From positions 135,001-199,000 of the forward strand of contig MCFG01000043.1 in the NCBI GenBank assembly GCA_002104895.1: DNA of 64,000 bases, given 5' to 3'. This DNA is from Anaeromyces robustus (lineage: Eukaryota > Neocallimastigomycota > Neocallimastigomycetes > Neocallimastigales > Neocallimastigaceae). Position numbers and translations under genes: made by a program. Position 1 is the first letter of the stretch, and the number at the start of each line of letters is the position of its first letter. This document shows positions 1 to 13,416 of this stretch, piece by piece. The notes beneath the pieces are model-generated. The model searched no databases and had not been told where the DNA came from. It saw nothing but the letters and a program-made list of their open reading frames with translations.

Positions 1-2121
1 TTAAATGTCAATTATTATTTTTTTTTATTACCTTTTTATTTCTCAATTTAAATAAATAAGAAAAAAATAAAACATTTCATAGAATTTTATTTATGATATA
101 AATAAAAATAAATATACGTAAAATATAATAAAAATATTTATTTATTTATTATTATTATTATTATATATTGATCATTCTTATTAATAATTATGATTGTTAA
201 ATTCATAATAATATGCTATGATTTTATTAACCGTTTTTTTTTTTAATAAAATTAATAAAGTAAAATTATAATATAAATAATAAAAGTTATATATTATTTA
301 TTTATTATATTTATTATCTTATTTTTATTCTTAATGTTATTACTATTATTATTCTTATTATTCTTAATATTATTACTATTATTATTCTTATTATTTTATT
401 ATTATTACTATTATTATTCTTATTATTCTTACTATTATTACTATTGTTATTTTTATTATTCTTATTATTATTATTATTAATTCATATTCATATTTTTTAT
501 TCTTATTTATAATATCTATTATTTATATATAATTATAAAGTATATTAGTAATTATTTATTAAAATGATTTCAATCAGCTGAACAACCATAAATAATTTAT
601 ACTATTAATTTTATTTTTTTTTTTGTTATTAAAAATTTTTTTTTTTGCTGCTCATAAAAAAATTATATAAAATTTTAATTATATATCTGATCTCTATTAT
701 ATAATTTTATTTATTTAATATATTTTTTAAAGTTTATACTAAATTATTGTTCCTTTCTTAAACAATATTTAATTTATTATTGTTATAATAAAATTAATAA
801 AATGTTCAAAAAGAACAAACTAATAATTAAAAAAGTTTTTTATATTATAAACATAAACTTAATTAATATATTTATTATTACATAGTACATAAAATAATAT
901 GACTTTGTTAATTATATTATAATTTTACTTATATATATAATAATTATTTTAGTTGTATGTTATGTATGTATTGTTATTATTATTTTTTTTAATTAGGGTC
1001 TATAATTACTTTTATTTTATGTCAGTTATAAGTCACAAGTTTAAAAAATATGTATAAAAAAAAAGCAATTTTTTTAAAATATGGTACATCCAGCAAATAA
1101 AAAATATATTAAAAAATATATTAATAATAAATAATAAATAATAAATAAAAGATATTTATTTTAATTTTATTTTAATTTTATTTTAATTTTATTAAAATAA
1201 ATTAAAATTAAAAAAAAAAAAAAAAAAAACAGATTTTAAAAATTTATATTTTTTTATACACATAATTAATAATTAATAATAAATAATAGGGAAAAAAAAA
1301 TTTAATTTATGAAAATGTTTTTTTTTTTTTTTTTTATACGATTTCAAGATAAACTTTAATTGGTAATAATCATAATAAATAATATAATAAATAATAATAA
1401 TAAATAATTAATAATGAAAAATATATAAATAAATAAATAAAATAAAATAAAAAAAATTTTTTTTTTCAATTATTATATATTTATTAATTCATATATTTAT
1501 TTACTATTTTACATATTTTTATTTTTTTTTCTTCGTTATTTTTTTTTATAATTAATTTTTAATATTTACGACATATACGACATATAATTTAAGTAATAAC
1601 ACAATAACAACAAAATAAAAAATAATTTTATTGATAATAATAATAAAAGTGATTTTAATTTATTTATAAAATATACTAAAGATTACAATAAAAAAAATTT
1701 TTTTTTCCTTGATACCTTTATTTTTTTTTTTTAATAAACTTTTATTAATTTAAATTGAAATCCATTTTAATTAAAAAAAAAAGATACAATTCAATTTTAA
1801 TTAGAATTAAAATTCAATAAAATAATACAATTATTTAAAACATATTATCAACATATATACTTATATTGAAAATTAAATATAAAAATTATTGTGGAATCCA
1901 TTTATTGTGATTCTACTGTTCAATTAAATAAAATATATATACTTTTTTTTTTTTTTTTTCAGATACCAATTATAATTTTATATTGAAATAAAATAAAGTA
2001 AAATAAAGAATAAAGATAAATAAATAAATAAATAAATAAGTAAATAAATATCAATATTTATCTTTTATTAGATTTTCTTCTATACTGTTTCATATGATTT
2101 ATAAACTGTAATATTATTTCA
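1..2121. other. Gene-free AT-rich intergenic DNA
   Basis: No open frame of note is seen on either strand. The stretch holds degenerate TTA/TTC-type trinucleotide runs (about 140-480), several A or T homopolymers, and an ATTTTA/TAAAAT segment near 1150-1215 that is partly self-complementary. No RNA gene or recognisable element was found. Confidence 0.7.
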
Positions 2122-2817
2122 ATGGAGTACTTAGCTAATCTTCCTGTTTCAGATAAAAATAATTTTAAAAATGTGGAATGTAATTTTTCTAAAGCCTTTC
2201 CTTTAAAACAAGTATACCCAAAAGATAAAAATCAAACTTCAATATGTATGTAATAATTATATATAAATATTGAATTATAATATTTTTTATAAAAAAAATA
2301 ATAAAATAATATATATATGTATATATATACATATTATCAATAATTACTATAATTAATATTAAAAATTAAATTAAATATATTTAAACATTACTTTGAATAT
2401 TTAGTTATAAAACATGATAATGAAGATCCTATTATGAGGCATTTAGTAAAACAACGTGACAAAATAGATAATCCAAAAGTAAAAAATTAATATTATATAA
2501 AATATATAAAATATTATTTATAAATAATTATAAATTATTAATATTATTTATATTTATAAATTTATATTTTATTTTATTTTAATTTTTTTAATCTATATGT
2601 TATTTATAATAAGAATAAAGGAAAGAAAACAATTATTGATTATATTCATCATAAAAAGGACATCCCCGAGGCTTCAAATAGTAGAAATATTAATAATTCT
2701 TCACGTCAAAGTAATTTAGATATTCCATCTTCAAGTAATGCAACTTCATCAAATTCAAGAAAACGAAAATCTTTTGTAAAAAAAGAAAATGAACCTCAAA
2801 GAAGAAGAAAAAAATAA
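2122..2817 (+). CDS. Small basic, probably nuclear protein of unknown function
   Basis: I do not recognise this protein. Three exons (2122-2245, 2405-2478, 2614-2817) join in frame with GTATGT and GTAAAA donors and AG acceptors, giving about 133 residues. The start MEYLANLPVS is the only ATG that opens this frame. The middle carries acidic and charged patches (HDNEDPIMRHLVKQRDK) followed by KGKKTIIDYI. The last third is Ser/Asn-rich and ends in a strongly basic tail (RKRKSF...QRRRKK) that looks like a nuclear localisation signal. It converges on the MYCBP gene. The higher G+C of the exons relative to the introns supports a real gene. The nuclear location is inferred only from the basic tail. 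Confidence 0.62.
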
Positions 2818-3590
2818 TGATATAATTAATAAATCATAATATTAATTATTTAGATACACTAAAATTGTTACAAATAAAGAAAATATATATATATATTTAT
2901 ATATATATACATATATTTTTTAAAAGAAAGAAAATTACATAAATATATTTAAAATATATATATTATATTTTTTATGTATAATAATATACCATAGAATTTT
3001 AATACTATTATTTTTATTTATTAAATTTTTTTTTTTTATAATTTTTTTACTTTAATTAAATAATTATATTATCTATCTATATATATATATATACATATAT
3101 ATACATATATATATTACTTTTTTTTTTGAATGTTTATAATAAATTTATAATAATGTAAAGAATCATTGAATAAAATAATTTTCAATAAAATAAAATAAAG
3201 AAAAAAAAAAATAATAATAATAATTAAAATATTATCATACATATATTGACTTTTTTTAAAATAAACTATTATAATGTGTTGAAAAGAAAACAAGAGTATT
3301 TTTTATTAATTAATAATACAAAACAAAACAAAGCGAAAACTTTTTTTTTAGGAATATAAATAATTTATTTCATTGAGTTTTGAAATGTCGGTTTTCCTTT
3401 CGATTTTTTTTTTATAAACTAACTGTATTACTTTTATGAATAAAAATATAAATGAAAAAAAGAAGAAAAAAAAAATTTTTTTATATTTGTTACATCATTC
3501 TAATATTTAATACGATTTTTTTTTTTTTTTAAAAAAAAAAAAAATTCAACTAATACATAAAAAGAATATATAATATGGTATTATGTAATG

Positions 3591-3622
<32 letters not shown>

Positions 3623-4080
3623 TTATTTACTATTTATTTATTTAATATAATTTTATTAAAATAATTATGTTATTAATAAAAGGTATTTGTAAAATTAAAA
3701 AAAAAGTTATTAAGGTATAAAATAATAAATAAAATAAAAAAATTCTATTCAATATTTATCAATATAATAATATTAAAAATATATAATTTTTTTTTCTTTT
3801 ACATATATATCTTGTTTTAAATAAATCGTTCCTTAAAGATTTTTTTTTTTTAAAAAAAAAAAAGAAAAGTAAAAGAAAAAAAATTGTTTTTCTTATTAAA
3901 TATTTTATTTTATACATTAATTTGTATAAAGATGTGACAATGTTTTTATTATTATTATTATTATTATTGTTTGTTTGTTTTTTTATAGATTAATAATGCT
4001 GTATTATGTATTATTATTTATTGGAATGATAATGTTTTATTCATAATTTATAATGTTTAAATTTTATGTTTTGATTTTAT
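2818..4080. other. Intergenic region between convergent genes
   Basis: The 3' flanks of two convergent genes. It holds A/T homopolymers (T run about 3593-3620) and short TA repeats. No ORF or structured RNA is apparent. Confidence 0.6.
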
Positions 4081-4995
4081 TTATTGATCATCTCCATGTA
4101 ATTCATTTTCATCGCTTTCATTCTACAATGTTTTATTAATAATATTAAAAAGTTAAATTTTTATATTAAATCATTATATGTATTAATATAAAAATATATA
4201 TTTTGATTATTATAATAAATGTATAGTAAAAAAATTTAAAATAGAATAAAAAATATAATAGAATTATATAAAAATAGTATTAGTATTATTATATTTTAAT
4301 TATATATTAGATGGATAACAAATATTATTATTATTAATCATTATTAATTATTATTATGCTGTTATTAATAATAATACATAATAATAATAATAAAAAAATA
4401 ATTTTTTTTATAAAATAGTTTAATTACTTGTTTAAATTGTGCTAATTCCGACTCTAAATCTTCCACTTTTCTTTTTAATTCATCATTTTCTGCTTTTAAT
4501 GCTTCAATATCTATTTCTGATGGACCACCCAAAAATTGTTTTATAAAGCTTTAAATTATATATAATATAAGTTGAAGTAGGATAATGAAATATATAATAA
4601 TATATATATAGAAATTAGTAAACAATAATAAATAGAGACAGATTTAATAAATAATTGAGTTGTCAGTTATTGTTCATATGCATTTTAATATCTCATTAAT
4701 AAAGTTGTTAATAATAATTACTCTATAGGATTTTCAGGTTTCTCTGATTCTTCATATAAACCAACAAGAACTGATTATAGAAATATATATGTTTTTTTTT
4801 TAATTTATATAAATTATATATATGTTAAATATTTACTGAATATTTTTAATATATATATTATATTGTATATTATACTATACTATACAAATAATATATTAAA
4901 ATAATAATATTATTTTAATATATACCTTTGGTTAAAGCATCAATAATACCATTATTTTCTAAATATTTTCTGAAAGCTTCTTTTGTTTGATCCAT
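4081..4995 (-). CDS. MYCBP: MYCBP (AMY-1)-family small coiled-coil protein
   Basis: Four exons in minus order (4926-4995, 4722-4770, 4428-4548, 4081-4122) join in frame to a protein of 93 residues. The N-terminal part has the family core: MDQTKEAFRKYLE, then GIIDALTKVLVGLYEE, then EKPENPIDFIKQFLGG. A charged heptad segment follows (EALKAENDELKRKVEDLESE), the short C-terminal coiled coil of the family. Human MYCBP is about 103 residues, so this is full length. Vertebrate MYCBP binds c-Myc and A-kinase anchoring proteins and is linked to cilia and sperm. Fungi have no Myc, so a flagellar or AKAP-type role in zoospores is a reasonable inference, not shown here. The C-terminal exon adds an acidic tail (NESDENELHGDDQ). 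Confidence 0.88.
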
Positions 4996-6029
4996 TTTAT
5001 ATTAATATTATATTTTTATATAATGATATAAACTTATATATTTGTATTGGTATATGAATAATAATTGAAAATAAAAAAATTAACTGTAACAAAAATTAAT
5101 CATTTAAATATATTTATAATAGAATTAATAATTATGAATTTTTTTTATTATGAATCATTAATATTTTAAATAAAAAAAAAACAAAAAAACAAAAACAAAA
5201 ACAAAAACTTTAATTTTAAACTTTTAAAGTTATGTATTAAATACAAACTATTTCTACTGAATAATTTAATAAAATTTGTTTATACTTTTTTTTTTTTTTT
5301 AAAAAAAAAATTAAAATAAAATATTAGGTTTATTACAACAGTATTACAATATTTTATATGTATTGTATTTTTTAAGTATTTGTATATATTAATGAAGATT
5401 TAGAATACATTATACATAATAAAAAAAAAAGAATAATTTGCTCCTTATTTTATTATTATTATTATTATTATTTACTATAATTAAAATAAATCAATAAAAT
5501 AAATAAATGTATATTTTTTAAATTTAGACAAAAAAAATATTTTTATTATTATCATATCAATTATTTCAATAATAATAATAATTATTATTATTATTTTATT
5601 TATAGTATTATTTTATTATATTATAATATCATTTATTATTTGTGACTTAATCTTTTTTTTTTTAATTATTATTATTATTATTATTATTATTTTTATTCAT
5701 TATTAATAAATAATAATTAAGAAAAAAAAAATCGGAGTTTTAAAATAATTTTGATATAACAATCAAAAAAAATTATTATTAATTATTATTATTATTTAAA
5801 TACTAATAATAATAACTAATAATAAATTTTTTTTTTATTTTTATATTTTAGATTAAAATAGACTTTAAAAAAAGTAAAATAAAAAATTTATTGTGTAACT
5901 TTATTATTCAATAAAATATTTCATAAAAAAAAAAAAAATTTTTTTTTATCAAGGTTTGTGCAATGCTTCTATATATATACTATTTTTTCTTTTTATTATA
6001 TATAAATTTTATACTTTCTTTTCTTTTCT
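4996..6029. other. Gene-free AT-rich intergenic DNA
   Basis: Poly-A/T runs, imperfect AAT/ATT repeats (5450-5480, 5560-5600, 5665-5700) and AAAAAC repeats near 5180-5205. No coding signal was found. Confidence 0.6.
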
Positions 6030-6257
6030 TTTTTTTTTTTTTTTAAAGCACATAATTCGTACATCATCTTTATTGATAAATTTTATATATAAATTATATA
6101 TTTAAATTATATAAATTATATATATATATTACTTATCTTATTAACTGATTTTATTTCAAACTATTTAAAAAGTATCATTTAGTAATTTGAAATAAAATAA
6201 AATAACAAGATAACAGTAATTTAATAATAATAACAATTTTTTTTTTTTTTATGGTAC

Positions 6258-6291
<34 letters not shown>

Positions 6292-7075
6292 GCACACAAT
6301 TTGTACGTCAACTTTATTGAATTTAAATATTAAAATACATGAATCATAAAAAAAACACATAATGAAAAAAAATGATACTAAAAAAAAAATAAAAACCAGT
6401 AAAATATTATAGATAATAATAGATAATACTGGAGGAAAAAAAGAAGTATAATAATATTTAAAAACAATAAATCCATACAGCCCTTAATTCTAAATATAGA
6501 ATTAAAGTAAAATTGATCTATCCTATTCCACTAGGGTCGGAAATAGGATCGGCATTTGCCCTACTAGGCTGTCCTACTGTGTTATCAGCATTGACGTTCC
6601 TGGAGAGGTTGGTTTTAAATTTATTGAATAATATATGTTGTCTTTTACAGACAACAGGCATGATATCATTCAATAGAGCCGCAGATCGCAACAAGAATGG
6701 GGATTTTGAATAAGTACCAGATTCAGTCTGACACTTAAACAAACATTCCCATTCCTTTTTGTATGGACTATTGTTAATTCTATCACTAAAACCATAATCT
6801 CTACCACCAATTAAAAAAATATATATTCTATACCTATTAACTATTTTTCTATTTCCTAAAATAAATATAAATTCGATACTTATTAACAATTTTTTCTATT
6901 TCCTAAAATATCGATATTACATATACTATTGACCCTATTATTAGAACTACTTTTATAATCCTTAACAATATTATTAATTCTATTATCTACACAAGAGTTA
7001 TCACTAATCAAAAGACTATCTTCTTTTTTTTTTTTAAAGCATAATTCGTACTTCATCTTATTGATAAATCAATTT
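6030..7075 (-). mobile_element. Cluster of three A-tailed retroposon-like fragments
   Basis: Read on the minus strand, three related ends occur at 7075-7024, 6330-6239 and 6083-6030. Each has the same short block (a CAATAA-like signal, then GATGTACGAATTATG or a variant, then TGC) and runs straight into a poly(A) tract of 12-30 bases. In two of them the block contains AATAAA about 20 bases before the A-run, as in a polyadenylated transcript end. Between copies 3 and 2 lies a sequence of clearly higher G+C with an open frame at 6518-6889 (minus). It includes a direct duplication of roughly 50 bp near 6830-6915. This pattern fits 5'-truncated LINE- or SINE-type insertions or processed transcripts. 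I recognise no reverse transcriptase, so the class is uncertain. Confidence 0.55.
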
Positions 7076-7179
7076 CTATAATTAGCAATAGAATAGTCCA
7101 TAAATTTCAAAATTTTTAAATATATTTATATAAATTCCATAATATATATTCTATATATTTTTTTTTTTTTTTTTCTAAA

Positions 7180-7266
7180 AATAAACTAAAATAAATATAA
7201 ATATAAATATAAATATAAATATAAATATAAATATAAATATAAATATAAATATAAATATAAATATAA
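7180..7266. repeat. ATAAAT hexanucleotide satellite
   Basis: About 14 perfect tandem copies of a TAAATA hexamer. Its minus-strand translation (IYIYIY...) is an artefact of the repeat. Confidence 0.9.
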
Positions 7267-7404
7267 AAAGGAATATTTTTTATCTTCCCTCTTTTATCTT
7301 TATATATCAATCTTTATATTAAAAAATTTTTCATTTCAATAATTTTAATATATATTTTAATTTTATTATGATTCATTATTTTTTATTTTTAAATATTAAT
7401 ATTT

Positions 7405-7453
<49 letters not shown>

Positions 7454-8020
7454 TTATATATATATATATATTATATTATTTTATTTCTTTTATTTTGTTT
7501 TATTTTGTTTTATTTTATTTAATTTTTATTTATTTTTATTTAATTTTATTATTTTTATTTATTATTTATTATTATTAGTATTTTGTTTTTAATTTTATTT
7601 TTTTCTTTAAAAAAAAAAAAAAGGTTGGGATGGAATTTATTAAATAATAATTACTTTATTATTAATTTTTTTTTTAAATATATTTATTATAATTTATAAT
7701 TGTTTTTATTTTTTTTTTTTAATTTGCAATATTTATAATATAAAAAAAATTAATGATTTTTTAAAAAAAAAAAAAAAATAAAAAGAATTTATATTTTTAT
7801 TTTAATGATTGAATGAATTATTAGTATTATTATCGTTAATGAATGGTGTTTTTGGTTAAATTCAATTCTTCTTTTTTAAAAACTTTAAGAAAAATTATAT
7901 GTGTATTTAATTTTTTTCCTCTTTATTCATTTTCTTTTTTCTTTTTTTTTTTTCTTTATTTTTCATTTAAATTATAAATTTTTTTTTAAAAAAAAAAAGA
8001 AAAAGAAGTCAAAAAAAGAT
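7267..8020. other. Intergenic, homopolymer-rich
   Basis: Contains one of the longest T runs of the window (about 7406-7447) and pyrimidine-rich stretches near 7470-7600 and 7900-7980. The last part is the 3' flank of the NDUFV1-like gene. No gene seen. Confidence 0.6.
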
Positions 8021-9523
8021 TTAATGGTGACCATCAGTTTTTGGGTGAGTAGCTTGGTATTGTTTTATTCTTTCTTCAATGTATGGTCTGAAATGTCTAA
8101 TTAAACCACGAACTGGAAGAGCAGAAGCTTCACCTAAAGCACAGATAGTACGTCCTTCAATATTGTAAGTTAATTTATCTAATTGATCAAGTTCTTCTAA
8201 AGTACAATTACCAACTTCAAGACGTTCCATCATTTCAGCCATCCAACCAGTACCCTATAAAAAATCATTTTTAAATTTATAAAGTAAAATTTTTTAATAT
8301 TAACATATAAATTATTTTAAAAAATTATTATATATAAAAATATAAATACTAGAAAATTTAATATTTACTTCACGACATGGAGTACATTGACCACAACTTT
8401 CATGTCTGTAGAATTTACTGAAACGGCTAATAGCTTTAATTGGATCAACTGATTTATCTAAAACTAACATAGCAGCAGTACCTAAGGAGGAACCAACATC
8501 ACTCATAGAATCATAATCCATGAAACACTTGTCAGCAAGTGATAATGGAATCATTGGACATGAAGCACCACCTGGAATAACAGCAAGGAGGTTATCCCAA
8601 CCACCTTTTACACCACCAGCATGACGTTCAATAAGTTCACGCATTGGAATACCCATGGATTCTTCAACAGTACATGGATTATTAACACAACCAGAGATAC
8701 AGAAAAGCTTAGTACCATGGTTACGTTCACGACCAAAGCTAGAGAACCACTTACCACCTCTTCTCATAATAGTTGGAGTAGCAGAAATAGTTTCAACATT
8801 GTTGACAGTAGTTGGACAACCAAAGACACCATAATCAGCTGGGAATGGTGGCTTAATTCTTGGCTTACCTTGTTTACCTTCAATAGATTCAATTAAAGCA
8901 GTTTCTTCACCACAAACGTAAGCACCAGCACCACGTTGGATATAGATATCCATATCCCATCCAGAGTTACAGGCATTCTTACCAATGAGACCAGCCTTAT
9001 AAGCTTCATTTATAGCTAATTGAAGAGTTTCAGCTTCATTAACAAATTCACCACGAATATAAATGTAAGCCTTGTGTGCTTGAATGGCTCTACCAGCAAT
9101 AAGAATACCTTCAATAAGCTTGTGTGGATCATTACGAATAATTTCTCTATCTTTACAAGTATTTGGTTCACCTTCATCACAATTGATTACAAGATATCTT
9201 GGTCTACCATCTAATGGTTTATTTAAAAATGACCATTTGAGACCGGTAGCGAAACCGGCACCACCACGACCTCTCATACCACTAACTTTCATTTCATTAA
9301 TAATCCATTCATGACCCTTTTGAATGATTTCCTTAGTTTTATACCAGTCACCACGTTTCATAGCAGCTTTAAGTCCCCAATCTTGACGACCGTATAAGTT
9401 TGTCCAAATACGATCTTCATCTTTAAGTGGAGCTGAACCAGCAAAAGTAGAAAAAGCACTCTTAGCAACAGTAGAAGTAATTGGCTTAATTAAAGATTGC
9501 TTAGTTAAGGTGTTGGCTAACAT
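8021..9523 (-). CDS. NDUFV1: NADH dehydrogenase 51-kDa flavoprotein (NDUFV1/NuoF), probably hydrogenosomal
   Basis: Two exons (8369-9523 and 8021-8254; intron 8255-8368) give about 462 residues, the size of mitochondrial NDUFV1. The protein oxidises NADH through FMN and passes electrons to a 4Fe-4S cluster. Visible signatures are the Gly-rich FMN/NADH motif [15 protein letters not shown] (about residue 82), [31 protein letters not shown], and the cluster ligands [10 protein letters not shown] (about 376-385) with the distal Cys in [12 protein letters not shown]. The intron falls exactly between CRE and GTGW, and removing it restores the conserved CREGTGW. The N-terminus ([17 protein letters not shown]...[10 protein letters not shown]) is hydroxylated, basic and non-acidic, typical of mitochondrial or hydrogenosomal targeting. 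In anaerobic fungi this subunit occurs with the 24-kDa subunit without a full complex I and is thought to feed electrons from NADH to hydrogenase; that pairing is not visible here. Codons are richer in G+C than in neighbouring genes, which suggests high expression. Confidence 0.96.
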
Positions 9524-10683
9524 CTTGTAAATATTAATTTAAGAATTCAATAATAAATACTATTATATAATAATATATATTTAAAAAGTATTAGTAAATT
9601 ACTCTTTAATCGTCAAAATATTTTTAATTTATATTTTTTTTAATAATTCAGCTTTTTTTTTTTTTTTTTTTGAAAATATGAACAATTCTTTATTTTCTTA
9701 TATTACGTTGATTATTGAAATATTAGAATACAAATAATAATTAATTATTAATTAATAAAAATTCCTTATATTCCATCATTTTAATATATATTACATATTA
9801 TCAAAACAAAGTATTTATCTTTTTTTTTTTTTTCTAAATTAATCATTTCATTTTATATATATATTATACTAATATAAAATTCTTTTTTATGTTTTGATTT
9901 TAAATTCACTTATTTTCTCTAATTTAATCTTTTTTTTTTTTTTTGATTTTAAATTCGTTTATAAAAGTGATCGTTCTTCATTTTTTGTTTTCTTCATTTT
10001 TCTTGTTTAAATATTTCTTAAGTATAAAAAGCTAAATCAATAATTTTTTTTTTTTCAAATGTTAATTTGATTCAATTTGTATTGTATTTAATCCCCACAC
10101 AATTTTTAATAGTCCTTATTTTTTATGATTAAGTATTTATTATTTTATGAATATATCATTGATATTTACGTTTGTGTTCTTCGTCTAACTAATAAGTACT
10201 ATTTTTTCTTTTTTTTTTTCTTTTAAAAAAAAATAAATGTATTTGTAATTATTAAAAAAAAGAAAAAATAATAATTTTTAAAAAAGAAAAAACAAAAAGT
10301 ATTAAAAAAAAAAAAAGAAATTTTTTAAGTAAATAAAAAAAAATTTTTATATAATAAAATATATTTACGAAAATAATATTCATTTTTTTTATTTATATAT
10401 ATTAGAATATATTTTATATATATTAAAAATGAAAATAATATTTATTTCTTTATAGATAATACATTTTTTTAGTTATATTAACTATATTAAATTACAAATT
10501 ATTTTCATATATATATTTTACAATATATAATATTAATATAAAACAATATATTATCAATATATTGATTTTAAATTGAATCTTTTTTTTCTTGAATTAAATA
10601 TATTTAATATATTATTAAATAAATTAATTTAAATACAATGAATAAAACAAAAAAAATTGAGAAAAAAATAACTTTTTAAATAA
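9524..10683. other. Upstream flank of the NDUFV1-like gene
   Basis: Pyrimidine tracts (9654-9671, 9820-9835, 9930-9945, 10040-10055) and AT runs. These may form part of the promoter of the minus-strand NDUFV1-like gene, but no defined motif can be claimed. A CCCCACAC motif at 10093-10100 recurs further downstream. No ORF. Confidence 0.5.
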
Positions 10684-10813
<130 letters not shown>

Positions 10814-11110
10814 ATTAATATAATTTAGATCTTTTTTAATAATTATTACATATAGAAGTTTGTTATTCAAATATAGATAGTATTTATTAAACAAACTCAT
10901 ATGCTAAAACAAATGATGTGAATTATCGTAATTAAATTATAATAGCAAATATTATTTCTTCGTTAAGCATATTTATCAACTTAAAAATAGTACTTCATTC
11001 TTCATTACCATTATGATAATAATTATTTTATAAGACCTTTTATTTAATTATTATAAAAATTGTTATTTATTTATTTATTTTTTTTTACTATTATGGTTCT
11101 GAATATATAT

Positions 11111-11222
11111 TAAAAAAAAAGTGTGGAGATTTTTTATTTTTAGCAATAATATCCAACCATAAAATTTATTTATTAGCTGTAAATTATTAGGTAAAAATTA
11201 TTAATACTCCACACTTTTTTTA
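11111..11222. mobile_element. Small inverted-repeat element (possible MITE)
   Basis: The ends 11111-11128 and 11207-11222 are inverted copies of TAAAAAAAGTGTGGAG, with a two-base difference in the A run. They enclose about 80 bases of non-coding sequence. TTAA is present at both outer boundaries. The unusually G/C-rich GTGTGGAG core makes a chance palindrome less likely in such AT-rich DNA. No transposase is present. It could also be a transcribed hairpin. Confidence 0.4.
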
Positions 11223-11805
11223 ATATTTTTTTTAAAATAACTTTTTTTCAATTAATTTTTTTCTTTACATTTTATTTCTCAATCCTTAACAAAAGAGTTT
11301 CTTGATCTGGATAATGTCATAAAAATCATTCAAAATCCATTTTAACACAAATAATAAATAAATTAATTATAACTCATTAATTCTTACAGTTGTAATATAA
11401 TATATTTCATACTTATTATTTATTTATTTATTTATTTATTTATAAATTTTATGATTAAAATTCTTAAAAAGGATAATTCATAGGTTTGGAATAATTCAAA
11501 ATTTTTTTTATTTTATTTAATATAGTAAATAAAATGGAAAGTAATATATTTATATATTACTTACAAATATTATTAAATATATTAGAATAAAATCCCCACA
11601 CTTAACTTAAAATTTTAATTAATATATTAGGACAATTATGGAATATTTTAAATGTGGTGATTCGGAATGAAGTTTATTGGTTAATGGTTATAGATGTATA
11701 CAATTATTTATATAATTAATGTAATGTAAAATTATTAATATAACTAACAAAAATAAATAGATAATATATTAAATAGATAAATAAATAATAACTAACAAAT
11801 AATAA
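11223..11805. other. Intergenic, no gene seen
   Basis: AT-rich DNA with a further CCCCACAC motif at 11593-11600, a short (TTTA)n run near 11418-11441, and a slightly more mixed segment at 11280-11345 in which no frame stays open. Confidence 0.5.
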
Positions 11806-12495
<690 letters not shown>

Positions 12496-12629
12496 TTAAA
12501 TAATTTATTACACATGTATGGATAATCCATATGTTAAAATTTGTGTGTAACATCTTGCTTTTTATTAAGCAATTTTTATAATCTAAATATTTTAAATATT
12601 TAGTACTTTATATAGCATTATTAACATTA

Positions 12630-13385
12630 TTAATTCAAATTGTTTATTTCAAAATTATCCCATATTTCTTTCAATTTTCTCTTTAATTCGTTATCTTTAC
12701 ACATAATGTAATTTATTGATTTTTTAGATATTTCAAATAATTGTTTTTTATTATAATTATTAATTGCACCAAAAATTAGATACTCATTGGATAAATCACA
12801 ATTAAAAACACCTTTATCATCGGTCTGTTAAATATATATATTAAAAAAATAATCAACATATTATTGTTAATAATACTTTTGACTATTTAAAACTTTTAAA
12901 TTTTATATTATATATTTATATATATATATTTACACAAATTGTAAAAGGTTGTCCATTTTTAATATAATCAGTAAATGGATGTGTTTCATAAGATTTTACA
13001 GTACGACAGATAATATTAGATGTAATGCAAGTTTCAACTATTATTTTTTTATTATGTATTAATTATTATTATATGTATTAGTATTAATATATATTAATAT
13101 TAAAAAATCAATATTATTAAAAACATTTACTTAAAAAATATATAAAAATTTTCATAATTTATATATATATTAATATTAATATTTTATTATTGATTCTATA
13201 TTACTTGCAACTTTATTATCTTTTGCCCATTTTAATATATCATCTTCTAAATAAGTGCAGTGGCCCATTCTATCTGGAAGTACTGATTTCATTTCTAAAT
13301 TATCCTCTCTAGAATTTGGAATTTCAGCAACATGAAGCGTTACTTAATATTTATATATAAATATTTTATAAATACAATTTAATAC

Positions 13386-13416
<31 letters not shown>

